This document shows, in pieces, positions 26,001 to 34,330 of a stretch of DNA of 61,241 nucleotides. A model generated the notes under the pieces. That model was not told where the DNA came from. It did no database searches and saw nothing but the letters and a program-made list of their open reading frames with translations. The first letter of the stretch is position 1. The number at the start of each line of letters is the position of its first letter. Source of the stretch: Cloacibacillus sp. (lineage in GTDB: Bacteria > Synergistota > Synergistia > Synergistales > Synergistaceae); contig NZ_JAJBUX010000118.1 of assembly GCF_020860125.1 (NCBI RefSeq), positions 1 to 61,241 of the forward strand, given 5' to 3'. Both the position numbers and the translations under genes were made by a program.

Positions 26001-28440
26001 CGTCAACGGAGACCGCCGCGGCGCGGAAGGAGAGCGGTTTTCCGGGGGCGGCCTCGCGCGGCGCTTCGATGCCGGCCATTACCGACGAAGGATACCAGGG
26101 GATCGTGACCGTCTTGTATGTCCAGCGCCCTCCGTCGTCCATAACGCCCGCGCGTACCGAGAGGTCGAGCATTGATGGGGCGTTCCAGCCGCCGCCCTTT
26201 AGTGAGGCCTTTGCCTTGCCCTCGGCGCTTAGGTTGCCGGAGGCGATGAAACTCGATTCCGGGGTAAATTTCTTGTCGGCCTCTCTGAAAGAGAATGATT
26301 TCCAGTCCTTATGCGTAAAGGTGCGGTCGACGGTGCGAAGCTCCGTCTCCCACTGGAGCCCCGCGGCGGGGTTGCCGAAGGTGTAGCGGCCCGTTATCGA
26401 CAGCTCGCAGCCGCCGTCCGCCGTGATCGACCGCGGCGCGGCCGTCGCCTCCACGAAGATTCGCGGCGCGGCGAACTCTTCGACGTATATCTCTTTATAG
26501 CCGACCGAATTTTCTCCGCCCGGCGTGAACAGCGCGATATTCCACGGCCCCGTCGGGGCGTCGGAGGGGAGAGCGAGCGACGCGGAGAAGGTCCCCTCGC
26601 CGGAGAGCTTCGCGCTCTGTGTCTTCCAGAGCCTGCCGCTGGGCGAGAATACCTTCATCGTCAGCGGGAAGGGTTTCGGAGCCTTTCCGTCCGTGCCGCG
26701 CACGATGGCCTGTACCGGCACCTCCTCGCCGGGGCGGAAGATATCCCTCGGCGTGTAGCAGTAGGCGGAATAACCCTTATGGAGCCACGGGCTGCCGGTG
26801 GTGTCGAAGTCGTCATTGCCGTTGTAGAGGCCCCTCTCAAAACGGATATAAGAGGTGTCACCATCCTTTTCCGCGAGCGCGACGACCGGCGCGCCGCGTC
26901 CGTCAGTATCTTTCAAAGCGATCCTGACAACGCCGTTTTTATCCGTCTTTCCCTCGCCGACGAGCTGGTTGGCCCATGACCAGAGGGTCACGCGCACTCC
27001 GGAGAGAGGCTTGGCCTCCGAGACGGAGAGCACCCGCGCAAACGCCGAGTCTTGGCCGAGCTTCACGGTGAGCCCGAGATCCGTCACGTTTATCGTCTGA
27101 CGGCTCTCGCTCCAATCCCTGGAGCTGCGCCCCTGCGCTACGACGAGGAATACGCCGCGGCGTCCCTCGAGCAGCGGCTTCAGGTCCAGAGCGCGCCGCG
27201 CCGCCTCGTTCGGCTTTGCCTTCACAAGATATTCCTTATTGGCTACGAGCCGCGAAAGGTCCGTCGGATAGCCGCCCCAGCCGCTGCGCATCGCGAGGGG
27301 GATATTGTTGTCGTATAGCTGCCAGACGAGGATGTTGACCTTATCGAAGTTGACGCTCTTCAGCGGTATCCGCATCAGCTCCGCCGGGAACAGCACCCGC
27401 CCGGGGTCTGGGAAGCGCACCTGCGCCTCGATGTCGGGGAAGATGAAGGCGCGGCTCCAGTCCGCGGCAAGCGTCCATCCGGCAGCTTTCCTGCCTCCGG
27501 CGGCTGGCAGCCCCTTACGTACCGTGACCTTTATCCGCTCCTGCGGTTTAAAGTCTCCTGCGATCATAAAGCCGCCCTCATTCGGTTCCACGGTGAATTT
27601 AACGGCCGGCGACAGCTCTATGAAGGCCGCGGCCTTCGCCAGATCCACGGGGGAGGTCGTATCGATCCAGATGCGGCCGCCTCCCATCTCGGAGATCACG
27701 CCGGAGTCCCGCAGCTCCATGATCATCGCGCGTTTCAGTTTGACGGACAGCCCCTTCTCAAGGCCCAGGGGTCCGGCCTCCGAGGGAAGACCGGCGGCAA
27801 GAGATAGTTCGGCTTCCATTTCCGACAGACCGCTGACCGTGAGCCTGATCTTCCTCGATGCGGGGCCCTGTGTGATGGAGAAGTTCAGCGGGCGCTTTGC
27901 CGCGTCCTTTACCTCGGTGTAGCCGCGCAGGCGCGCGGGCGACACTGGCAGGGAAAATTCAAGTTCGAAAGCGGCGCTGCCGCTGTCGGGATCGAAGTTG
28001 GTCTGTTTCGCGCCTTTAAAGGCCAGCGCGGGAGTATTGAAAGAGAAGCTCTGCGTACCGGAAAGCGGCCGCCCCTCGCGGTCGCGCAGGCCGCTTTTCG
28101 CCGTCGCCGTGTATCTCGTGGCGGCGGAGAGCCTGCCGCCGTTGGGAATAAAGACGAAGGTCGCGGCGTCGCGCCACTTGCCGGAGCCCGATATCGGCGG
28201 CGAGAAGGAGAGCGGGTACTCGGAGGCCTTGAGTGCGTGCCCGACGATATCCTCGGAGACCGCCGCCTGGCTGAAAACGACCGTTATCTCCGCGCCGTCG
28301 GCGACCGTCCCCTGCGGCGAAAAAGAGCGGATGATAAAATCCCTCTCCCCCACGCCGAGAACCGGCGCGACGATGAAAAACATGACCGCCGCGGCAAGCG
28401 CCGTGATCAAAGCTCCAGAGCGATATTTTTTATCTCCCAT
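23056..28440 (-). CDS. Bacterial alpha-2-macroglobulin (YfhM-like)
   Basis: About 1,794 residues. A signal-anchor or signal peptide opens the protein (ITALAAAVMFFIVAPVLG); I see no lipobox cysteine, unlike the lipoprotein form in E. coli. Macroglobulin-like beta domains, the bait-region area and a thioester domain follow. The thioester motif is intact, TYPYGCFEQTVSAAWP (Cys-x-Glu-Gln), so it can trap proteases covalently. ATG 28440 is preceded by ACGGAGGT; the frame is open to 28482 but has no site there. It overlaps pbpC, and the pair is thought to protect and repair the envelope after protease or lytic attack. Confidence 0.94.
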   Translation of the reverse strand: MGDKKYRSGALITALAAAVMFFIVAPVLGVGERDFIIRSFSPQGTVADGAEITVVFSQAAVSEDIVGHALKASEYPLSFSPPISGSGKWRDAATFVFIPNGGRLSAATRYTATAKSGLRDREGRPLSGTQSFSFNTPALAFKGAKQTNFDPDSGSAAFELEFSLPVSPARLRGYTEVKDAAKRPLNFSITQGPASRKIRLTVSGLSEMEAELSLAAGLPSEAGPLGLEKGLSVKLKRAMIMELRDSGVISEMGGGRIWIDTTSPVDLAKAAAFIELSPAVKFTVEPNEGGFMIAGDFKPQERIKVTVRKGLPAAGGRKAAGWTLAADWSRAFIFPDIEAQVRFPDPGRVLFPAELMRIPLKSVNFDKVNILVWQLYDNNIPLAMRSGWGGYPTDLSRLVANKEYLVKAKPNEAARRALDLKPLLEGRRGVFLVVAQGRSSRDWSESRQTINVTDLGLTVKLGQDSAFARVLSVSEAKPLSGVRVTLWSWANQLVGEGKTDKNGVVRIALKDTDGRGAPVVALAEKDGDTSYIRFERGLYNGNDDFDTTGSPWLHKGYSAYCYTPRDIFRPGEEVPVQAIVRGTDGKAPKPFPLTMKVFSPSGRLWKTQSAKLSGEGTFSASLALPSDAPTGPWNIALFTPGGENSVGYKEIYVEEFAAPRIFVEATAAPRSITADGGCELSITGRYTFGNPAAGLQWETELRTVDRTFTHKDWKSFSFREADKKFTPESSFIASGNLSAEGKAKASLKGGGWNAPSMLDLSVRAGVMDDGGRWTYKTVTIPWYPSSVMAGIEAPREAAPGKPLSFRAAAVSVDGKAASVKEMKYSLFRRARQAVVFESSGRITREIQEQLIPRGEGLIQLSGGVGSAQAELKEAGEYLLRVETADGKSRASAVIYAYGADEGESSSFPDMAEVTTDKRIYKMGETAKVKVKAPFAGSLLVDAETTEVVWNETRGTRGAETEFSLKVTEDMRPNAWITAQVVRPAQKDGSPARAFGIAPLMTDNGASRLKVEIARVPKLEPGKNKITLTVKDGSGKGTAADVTVMLVDETVLGLTGYTTPDPWKFFTARRMPGMETYDLYGALITPEKSSTPLLTAGGGGMEDGMAMKSSLSPVQARRFKMLSLVKRGRSDSGGRCEVEFDIPEFSGKARIMAVAATASASGGAETTTQIGRDVTAEIVLPRFAAPGDKFTANVQLFNMTERELTVKFSAEGKKSPAELAMQSGANESRTVTIKGGGSVTLPLRYEAKGIGTALMTYRTEWQGGVIEDTVELPVRPAAPRITESGSAVIEPGKTLSFSLSGDGKGRNFAQALVMLSAMPQISLSALADFLVTYPYGCFEQTVSAAWPLLVQPELVKYTDPALADRGALARRIDKIESMQSYDGGFPRWSGESWSQPWESLYGAHFLLEAKRLGNKVSPDALKAAVDYARALLPVMPDSDGDAAWRETLMRRAYASFVLTLAGEPPLGWMESLRDKTGEMEPSGRLLLACAYAAAGDKKEAEKITGHRGAPLKEIPGKNVNYDSNLRDGALSLLAATYIDPAGAGAAASAAGLMKELKERGLCSTQEGGFSMLALGRWFSAQPRGGAISGKLIKEPGAKTVGTVSENNRSVTAGGLGGYKAVNSGQARLYSAWNLSYIPSGAVPPRDDGIEIRQRIADRQGKIISGRAARGQALTAAVTVTPKAGSLRGVVAVMPLPAGFEIENPRLTGTGEENAEGVRAEIRDDRLILFIEELRKPLKWHYSLRAVTEGAFASPQIYAECMYDPGISSISGGGTITVGAAADSRQGTAKAVNAAK

Positions 28441-28592
28441 CGTTAGACCTCCGTATATAGATGATTTTACTGATATAGTCAATGTACCATACCCTAAGCA
28501 TACACTGAAAATGTGCGGATGATAAGGGGATAGTGTGAGTTTTTTTATGGAATGACGGCAGCGCCGCCGTCTTCGCCGCCGGAATAGAAAAA

Positions 28593-28615
28593 CCTCCCCG
28601 CGGGCGGCGGGGAGG
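28593..28615 (-). terminator. Terminator after the RocB-like M20 gene
   Basis: On the - strand CCTCCCCGC, a 5-base loop and GCGGGGAGG run into TTTTTC. It lies 36 bases beyond the stop codon of the gene at 28651 and separates it from the alpha-2-macroglobulin operon. Confidence 0.88.
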
Positions 28616-28650
28616 TGGGTTTTTAGTCTCTATTTATATATAAGAATATT

Positions 28651-30264
28651 TTACGCCCTCTCGATGATCTTCGCGATCGTCTCCGGCACGACCTTTTCAA
28701 CGTCGGGGAGCCATACTCTCTCGAGCATCTGGTGGACATTACCGCTGTGCGGGCCGAGGTTGTAGCAGGGGATGTTGAGCGCCGCGATGTCGTCGAAGGG
28801 GATGTCGTAGAGCGAACGCGGGACGGAGAGCTGTTCCATGAGGGTCTTTTCCGCCACGGGATTCGTGCAGGACATATAGCTGATGTCGGCCATGCCGGGC
28901 AGGTATGGCATCATATCCAGCTCGTAGCCGTATCTGCCGGTTACGACCTCACGCACCGCATCCTCAAATACGGATATGTCGCAGTCAAGGTGCTCGTTGC
29001 TGTTCGCGGGATAGTAGGGCGGGGCCATGCCGATGACGAAGGCGGGGTAGTCGATGAGCGAGGCCTCGATCATCGTCCTGATGTGGGCGGCGGCGGCCTG
29101 CTGCATGTTCAGTTCGCCGGAGTTTATCTTTTCGGCGAGCTCCGCCTCTTTTTCTTTGATAAATTCGACGTAGCCCTCCCCCTTGACCTCCTTCACCTTA
29201 CCGCACAGCTCGCTGAAACTCATTACCACGGGCTCCGCTTTGAGACGCAGTGATTCGGTGACGAGCCCTTTATCTTTGCAGATCTCGAAGGTTGCGTTGT
29301 AGCGTGTCATCACATTTTTGAAGGAGTCGAGGCATATATCACGCAGCTTCGCCATGATCTCCCGCTGGCGGCCCTCTCCGAGAAAGAGGATGTTGGCGCA
29401 CCCCACGGCGTATTCCGGCATGGAGACGTCGTAGGTGGTCTTCATATCCTTCATGATCTGGAACGACGGCGACTGCGTGCTGATGCCGAGGTCGTCGCTC
29501 ATGAGCTCGGGGTTCAGCTCGATATTGCGCACGGCCTCCGCGAGCATGTAGGCGGCGTTGAGCCCCTCGATATTCTGCGCGCAGTGCGCCAGCTTGCCCT
29601 TCGCCATTATCATTGGCAGCATCTTGCCGGTGCCGCCGCAGTAGACGCTGAATTTGTTGGGTTCGTCCGGAGAGGAAAGCTGCGGCTCGGTTACGACGCA
29701 GAGCCTGTAGTCAAGCCCGAACCGGCGGCGCAGCTCCGAGAGCAGCGGCATCATCGTGCGGCAGCCGGCGGAGAGGTTTTCCTCGTCGCAGACGGCGGCG
29801 AAGAGAACGCTCGCCTCCGCGTTCTCCGTGGTGAAGAGCGTGTGCAGGTTTATCGCGATGCCGGCCTTCATGTCGGCGGCGCCGCGCCCGAAGAGCCAGT
29901 TGTCGTCCTCCGTCGCCGCAAGCGCCGCGTTGTCGGAGCGCACGACCTCTTTAAGGCGTTCTTTGAGTTCGTCCGGTTTCAGCGCGTAGGGTTTGAGCTC
30001 GCCGTAGGAGTCTATCTCGACGGCGTCGTAGTGGCCGGAGAGGATGACCGTGCGGTTTGTGGAGCCCTTTTTAAGCGCCCAGACGACGGAACGCCCGAGG
30101 AAGTCGCCGCCGCTCTCCATTCCGCATAATTCCGGATGTTTTGCGAAGTATTCGTTCCGGCGGATGATATCGAATATTTTTTCGCCCATCGCCACCTCAA
30201 GTTTCGTGCCGGTGTCGCTCTGTACCGACACAAGTTCGTATAACAGCTCTCTGATTTCGCTCAT
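28651..30264 (-). CDS. RocB-like M20 family peptidase
   Basis: About 537 residues, longer than ordinary M20 peptidases and similar in length and motifs to the RocB group of arginine-catabolic operons. Metal motifs are visible: ILSGHYDAVE, GRGAADMKAG and VCDEENLSAG. ATG 30264 has GAGGA seven bases ahead and starts 4 bases after the symporter stop; an upstream ATG at 30285 would overlap it. Coupling to an AGCS symporter suggests hydrolysis of an imported amino-acid conjugate or peptide. Exact substrate unknown; RocB itself has no firmly established reaction. Confidence 0.85.
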   Translation of the reverse strand: MSEIRELLYELVSVQSDTGTKLEVAMGEKIFDIIRRNEYFAKHPELCGMESGGDFLGRSVVWALKKGSTNRTVILSGHYDAVEIDSYGELKPYALKPDELKERLKEVVRSDNAALAATEDDNWLFGRGAADMKAGIAINLHTLFTTENAEASVLFAAVCDEENLSAGCRTMMPLLSELRRRFGLDYRLCVVTEPQLSSPDEPNKFSVYCGGTGKMLPMIMAKGKLAHCAQNIEGLNAAYMLAEAVRNIELNPELMSDDLGISTQSPSFQIMKDMKTTYDVSMPEYAVGCANILFLGEGRQREIMAKLRDICLDSFKNVMTRYNATFEICKDKGLVTESLRLKAEPVVMSFSELCGKVKEVKGEGYVEFIKEKEAELAEKINSGELNMQQAAAAHIRTMIEASLIDYPAFVIGMAPPYYPANSNEHLDCDISVFEDAVREVVTGRYGYELDMMPYLPGMADISYMSCTNPVAEKTLMEQLSVPRSLYDIPFDDIAALNIPCYNLGPHSGNVHQMLERVWLPDVEKVVPETIAKIIERA

Positions 30265-30268
30265 ATCT

Positions 30269-31690
30269 CTATTCCTCGTTTCCAATCAATATTTTTGCTT
30301 CTTCATGCTGGTATTTTGCGGTATCTTTCAGGTAGTAACGCGGATCGCTGAAGAACTCTTTTTTTAGCTCTGCGGCCTTGCCGCTCATCATCAGGAGGTC
30401 GACGATGTTTGGGATCACCGTTATCCCGAGGACGAAATCCAGGAACTGGAAGATGAATTCCAGGCCGCCGACGGCGCCGAGGAAGATGGCGGCGATGTAG
30501 CCGAACTTGACCATTTTGGAGAAGAAGGTGCCGAAGAGGTATTCGGCCTGTTTTTCACCGTAGTAGATGATGACGATGACCGTGGAGAGGACGAAGAGCA
30601 GCATACAGACGGAGACGACCCCGCCGCCGAACCGCTCGCCAAGCACGCTCTGGAAGGCGATGGAGGGCATCGCCGCGGCGTTTGCCGTGCCGACCTTTGT
30701 CCAGACTCCCGAGGTGAGTACGACGAGAGCCGTCATCGTGCAGATGATGATCGCCGAGACCGTGACCTCGAAGATGCCCCAGAATCCCTGACGCACGGCA
30801 TGATCCGTAGTCGCCGCCGAGTGGGCGATCGGCGCGGAGCCCATCCCCGCCTCGCTGGAATATGTGCCGCGGGCTATGCCCCAGCGCATCGCCGCCGCGA
30901 TGCCGGCCCCGGCGAAACCGCCGGCCGCCGCCGAACCGGAGAAGGCGCTTTTAAAGATGAGGACGAATACCGCGGGGATCTGCGCCGCGTTGGCGGCGAT
31001 GACGCCGAGCGAGCCGAGTATATAGAGCACCGCCATGAAGGGGACCAGCTTTTCCGTGACCGAGGCGATCCGCGTGATGCCGCCGAAGACGACGACACCG
31101 ACGAGCAGCATGAGGGAGACTCCCGCCAGCCAGGGCGCCACTCCGAGCACCTCCACCGTCTGGGTCGCGGAGACGGACTGGGCGGCGACGGAGAAGAAGA
31201 TGACGACCATCGTGCCGAAGGCGTAGGTGAAGGCCATCGAGCGGCCGAGTCTTTTATTTTTCAGCCCCTTGCTGAGATAATACATGGGGCCGCCGACGTA
31301 ATATCCCTCGGAATTTTTTTCACGGTAATAGAGGCCGAGGACGACCTCGGTAAACTTTGTCGCCGAGCCGATGAGCGCCGTAGCCCACATCCAGAGGACC
31401 GCGCCTGGGCCGCCGAAGGCGATCGCCACGGGGACGCCGATGATATTGGAGGCCCCGATCGTGGAGGCGAGCGCCGTCGTGGCGGCGGCGAAGGGGGATA
31501 CGGAGCCCTCGCCGTCGATCTTTTTGAGCATGGAGCCAAAGGTCTGTCTCATGATGTAGGGGAAATAGACGAACTGGAAAAAGCCCAGACGCACGGTGAG
31601 AAAGATGCCTCCTCCGACGATAAGGACCAGCATGGGATAGCCCCAAAGCCAATTTGATACAGCGGTAACAGCAGAGATTATCTGTTCCAT
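30269..31690 (-). CDS. AGCS family amino-acid:cation symporter (second copy)
   Basis: About 473 residues and around ten membrane segments. Family motifs include ALASTIGASNIIGVPVAIAF (residues about 73-92), GGPMYYLSKGLKN and GIARGTYSSEAGMGSAP. It is clearly divergent from the copy at 8027, so they are not recent duplicates. ATG 31690 has GGGAG eight bases ahead; a GTG at 31699 is too close to that site. It is followed at once by the RocB-like peptidase, forming a two-gene uptake and hydrolysis unit. Confidence 0.92.
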   Translation of the reverse strand: MEQIISAVTAVSNWLWGYPMLVLIVGGGIFLTVRLGFFQFVYFPYIMRQTFGSMLKKIDGEGSVSPFAAATTALASTIGASNIIGVPVAIAFGGPGAVLWMWATALIGSATKFTEVVLGLYYREKNSEGYYVGGPMYYLSKGLKNKRLGRSMAFTYAFGTMVVIFFSVAAQSVSATQTVEVLGVAPWLAGVSLMLLVGVVVFGGITRIASVTEKLVPFMAVLYILGSLGVIAANAAQIPAVFVLIFKSAFSGSAAAGGFAGAGIAAAMRWGIARGTYSSEAGMGSAPIAHSAATTDHAVRQGFWGIFEVTVSAIIICTMTALVVLTSGVWTKVGTANAAAMPSIAFQSVLGERFGGGVVSVCMLLFVLSTVIVIIYYGEKQAEYLFGTFFSKMVKFGYIAAIFLGAVGGLEFIFQFLDFVLGITVIPNIVDLLMMSGKAAELKKEFFSDPRYYLKDTAKYQHEEAKILIGNEE

Positions 31691-31771
31691 TAATCTCACT
31701 CCCTAATAACGGATTGTTTTTAGCGGCTCTTTTGAACGTTTATAATATACACAAGAATTGACTGAATAAAC

Positions 31772-31785
31772 AGTGAATTATCACT
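31772..31785. promoter_or_regulatory. Short palindrome upstream of the AGCS/RocB-like operon
   Basis: AGTGA-N4-TCACT in AT-rich DNA about 80 bases before the symporter start, where a promoter is expected. It is a candidate operator, but short enough to be chance. Confidence 0.3.
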
Positions 31786-31874
31786 AAATATTTTTGTCTG
31801 ATTAGGAATATTAACTTTTATGGGAGGGATTTTTAGTGTAATTTTACCGGCGTAGGTGCAAACAGGCGAAAGAA

Positions 31875-31909
31875 CGAAGAAAAGCCGCCCATCGGTGAAA
31901 AATGGGCGG
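31875..31909 (-). terminator. Terminator after the F420-dehydrogenase-beta-like gene
   Basis: On the - strand CCGCCCAT, a loop and ATGGGCGG are followed by CTTTTCTTC, 39 bases after the stop codon at 31948. Confidence 0.75.
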
Positions 31910-31947
31910 TGAATAACGGCGCTTTATTATATCCGCCGCGGCGGTTT

Positions 31948-33042
31948 TCAGAGCGCGGATTTCAGGCCGGAACGCCGTACCAGCTCCCAGAACTCGCCGC
32001 GCTCCGGCGGGAATTTGCCGGGGGAGCTCAGCCGCTGCTGCTCGGCGGTTATCTCCTCTTCCGGCCGCTCGGATATCCTCATAGCCCCGGATATCGCCCC
32101 GAGCATCGCCGCGCCCTTGGGGGTATTTACGATGAGCAGCGATACGCCCAAGCCGTCGTAGAGCTCCGGCGCGTACTTTTCTATTCCCCAGCAGTCGGCG
32201 ATCGTCATGTCCGAGGCGCGGCGCACGTCGGTGAAGCGGCACTTTTCGCACGACGGGCGCGCGATCGTACCCCTGTGAATGAACAAATTGTAGAAGCGGC
32301 CGTCCTCAAGAAAGCCGTCCGCACCATCCATCCTGTACATGAATCCCTTATTGCTGTTTTTGCGAAGCCAGGGATATCTCTTGGAGCGGAAGCGGACCTC
32401 CGCCAGTCTGCCGCCGTTCTCCTCCTCCAGTAACTTCTTATACTCTTCCCATATCAGCGGACTGGGCACGCTGTGGCAGATTAGGTCGCAGACGAAGAGG
32501 TTTTCCGCCAGCGGGCTGCCGTCAAAGAAAGAGCGCACTCCGGCGCACTGGCAGGGGGTGCCGGTGAATAAGACCTCGCTCCTGCCAAGCTCCTCCGCCA
32601 GCTTCTCATAAACGCCCCGCATGTCGCTCTGGACATATTTCGAGAGCCTCATCCGGTCACGTCCGGCGGCCGTCCTCGAAATACGGTGGACGACGCGCAG
32701 GCCGCCGTCGAAATCCGCGCCGCAGACGGCGCCGCCCCTGCCGAGGATGACGTCGGAGACGGCGGTGAAGGCGCCGCCGGAGGTCGAATGGCGGAGGACC
32801 TCTTCCGAGTTGTGAGTGGCGGAGAAGAAGCGCGGACGGCCCTCTTCCTTGAAGCTGCCCTCATGCCGCAGGGGACAGACCCGCGCGCAGATACCGCAGT
32901 CGATACAGTGTTCGTGGTCGATGACAGGGTAGAGAAAGCCCTCCTCGTCTGGCGTCATCCTTATCACGTGACGCGGGCATCTCGCCTCGCAGACGCCGCA
33001 GCCGCAGCAGTTTTCTTTGTCTCCTTTATAGACCGTATCCAT
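31948..33042 (-). CDS. Coenzyme F420 hydrogenase/dehydrogenase beta-subunit family iron-sulfur protein
   Basis: About 364 residues. Two 4Fe-4S ferredoxin motifs open it: CCGCGVCEARCP and CIDCGICARVCP. The FrhB-like N- and C-terminal domains follow, with TSGGAFTAVSD, FTGTPCQCAGVRSF and CEKCRFTDVRRASDMTIADCWG. Members without F420 pathways usually act as flavin and iron-sulfur oxidoreductases, often near polysaccharide genes. ATG 33042 has AGGAAGGA close by. The redox partner is not evident. Its start overlaps the end of a decayed transporter reading frame upstream. Confidence 0.88.
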   Translation of the reverse strand: MDTVYKGDKENCCGCGVCEARCPRHVIRMTPDEEGFLYPVIDHEHCIDCGICARVCPLRHEGSFKEEGRPRFFSATHNSEEVLRHSTSGGAFTAVSDVILGRGGAVCGADFDGGLRVVHRISRTAAGRDRMRLSKYVQSDMRGVYEKLAEELGRSEVLFTGTPCQCAGVRSFFDGSPLAENLFVCDLICHSVPSPLIWEEYKKLLEEENGGRLAEVRFRSKRYPWLRKNSNKGFMYRMDGADGFLEDGRFYNLFIHRGTIARPSCEKCRFTDVRRASDMTIADCWGIEKYAPELYDGLGVSLLIVNTPKGAAMLGAISGAMRISERPEEEITAEQQRLSSPGKFPPERGEFWELVRRSGLKSAL

Positions 33043-33222
33043 ATTTATCCTTCCTCTCAAGAGAGCCTCCGGCTCTCAGATATCCTGCGTATTCAAAAAA
33101 CAGACAGGCGGACATAAAAATCCAGCCCGCGGCGATCGCAACGTCGACCGAATTCATTCCCAGCCATCCGGCCAGGATATAAGCCGGCGCGGCACGCACC
33201 GGTATCTGTATGATTGTAGCTT
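33026..33222 (-). pseudogene. C-terminal remnant of a MATE-type multidrug transporter
   Basis: In one - strand frame this stretch reads TIIQIPVRAAPAYILAGWLG, then a hydrophobic helix and a short basic tail ending at TAA 33026-33028. That is the shape and wording of the last membrane helices of MATE efflux proteins. No N-terminal part exists upstream; bases 33223-33500 hold only short frames that do not continue it. I read it as a deletion remnant. It overlaps the start of the iron-sulfur protein gene by 17 bases. Confidence 0.55.
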
Positions 33223-33532
33223 AAAACGTGAAGTCCATCCCGCCGATACCACGGAAAAAACCTGAAACGTATTGCAGCAGGGCATTTTTTGACTCCTGCG
33301 TGAGCTTTTCCGCGAACGGGGAGAAGTTCCTTGTGCTCGTCGGTAAGAGAAACCGGGAGTGCAGCGAAAAGCGGCTCGTAAAGATGGAAAAATATCTAAA
33401 CATGACGGGTCAGTATTAGAAAGTTTACTATCTTTCATTAATAAACTAGCATAAACTACCTTTTTGCCGGTCGATTTTAGTATAAAATAATACCAGTGTG
33501 TGATACCTCTCAGACGAAGGGTGGTTCCATAA

Positions 33533-34039
33533 ATGGCGGCTAAGGACGACAGGTACAATATCGACGATATCGGCTGGAAGATAATCGAGGAGCTGCAGAA
33601 GAACGCGCGGATATCGTTCAAGTAGCTGGCGGAAAACGTCAACCTCTCCACCACCGCGACGGTGGAACGGGTGCGCAACATGGAGGACGCCGGCATCATC
33701 GAGGGCTACGGTGCGCGGATCAACCCGCGCAAGGTAGGTTACTCCCTGAGCGCCATCCTCAACTTCACGATGAACTACGGCAATCCCACCTCGGCGATAG
33801 AAAAGATTGTCGCGGAGACTCCGGAGATCGTCTCCTGCTGGTCGATAACCGGCACCAGCGACGTGATAATGGAGGTCAACCTGCCCTCGCTGGAATTCCT
33901 CTCCTTGATACTGTCAAACCTCACGAGGCACGGCAAGGTGACGACGAACATCGTGCTGCCGGGACGCTTCAAAAAGCTCGACGTCAAGCGCCCGCGCGAG
34001 GTGCCGAAGGAGCTGCTAGAGGAACAGGAATTTAAATAG
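33533..34039 (+). pseudogene. Lrp/AsnC regulator interrupted by one in-frame amber codon
   Basis: From ATG 33533 the frame reads a complete Lrp protein (168 codons) except for TAG at 33623-33625, codon 31. The residues around it are NARISFK-stop-LAENVNLS. In the intact Lrp gene at 12071 the matching position is Gln (RISYKQLGSK), so a single CAG-to-TAG change explains it. Downstream the wing and effector domain are undamaged, ending at 34039. Re-initiation at GTG 33662 would give a protein lacking most of the DNA-binding domain. A recent nonsense mutation or a sequence error is most likely. Confidence 0.85.
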
Positions 34040-34120
34040 AGGCGAAGGCTGCACGCCTGATTTTTGGGATAGCCGTGTCTTATAGCTTGTCAGGTTCCAT
34101 ACGGCGGCTGCAAAGGCAGC

Positions 34121-34150
34121 AAAAAAGCCCCCGAAAGGGGGCCTGTTTTT
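34121..34150. terminator. Bidirectional terminator between the Lrp pseudogene and tRNA-Thr
   Basis: GCCCCC-GAAA-GGGGGC at 34127-34142 with A6 on one side and TGTTTTTATT on the other. It can end both the + strand Lrp transcript and the - strand tRNA transcript. Confidence 0.9.
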
Positions 34151-34156
34151 ATTAAA

Positions 34157-34232
34157 TGGAGCCGGCGAGAGGATTCGAACCCCCGACCTGCTGATTACAA
34201 GTCAGCTGCTCTACCAACTGAGCTACACCGGC
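34157..34232 (-). tRNA. tRNA-Thr (anticodon TGT)
   Basis: A 76-base cloverleaf on the - strand with a GCCGGTG/CGCCGGC acceptor stem, D-loop AGCTCAGTTGGTAGAGC, anticodon loop CTTGTAA (anticodon TGT, bases 34197-34199 on the + strand), T-loop GGTTCGAATCC and an encoded CCA end. It decodes ACA threonine codons. Confidence 0.97.
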
Positions 34233-34330
34233 ATAGACATATCCGTAAATATGTCGGAGAGTATTATACCTTATCTGCCCTTTTTGTCAAACAGAGGCAT
34301 GAGCACCGCTTATGCAGAAAGCCGGGCGGC

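Noticed and set aside
33228..33419. 63-codon + strand frame near the MATE remnant
   Set aside because: No ribosome site, no recognisable domain; it lies in decayed sequence.
33623..33625. TAG read as pyrrolysine or programmed read-through
   Set aside because: The paralogue has Gln at this place, the residue is in the DNA-binding domain and no supporting element is visible; a simple nonsense change suffices.
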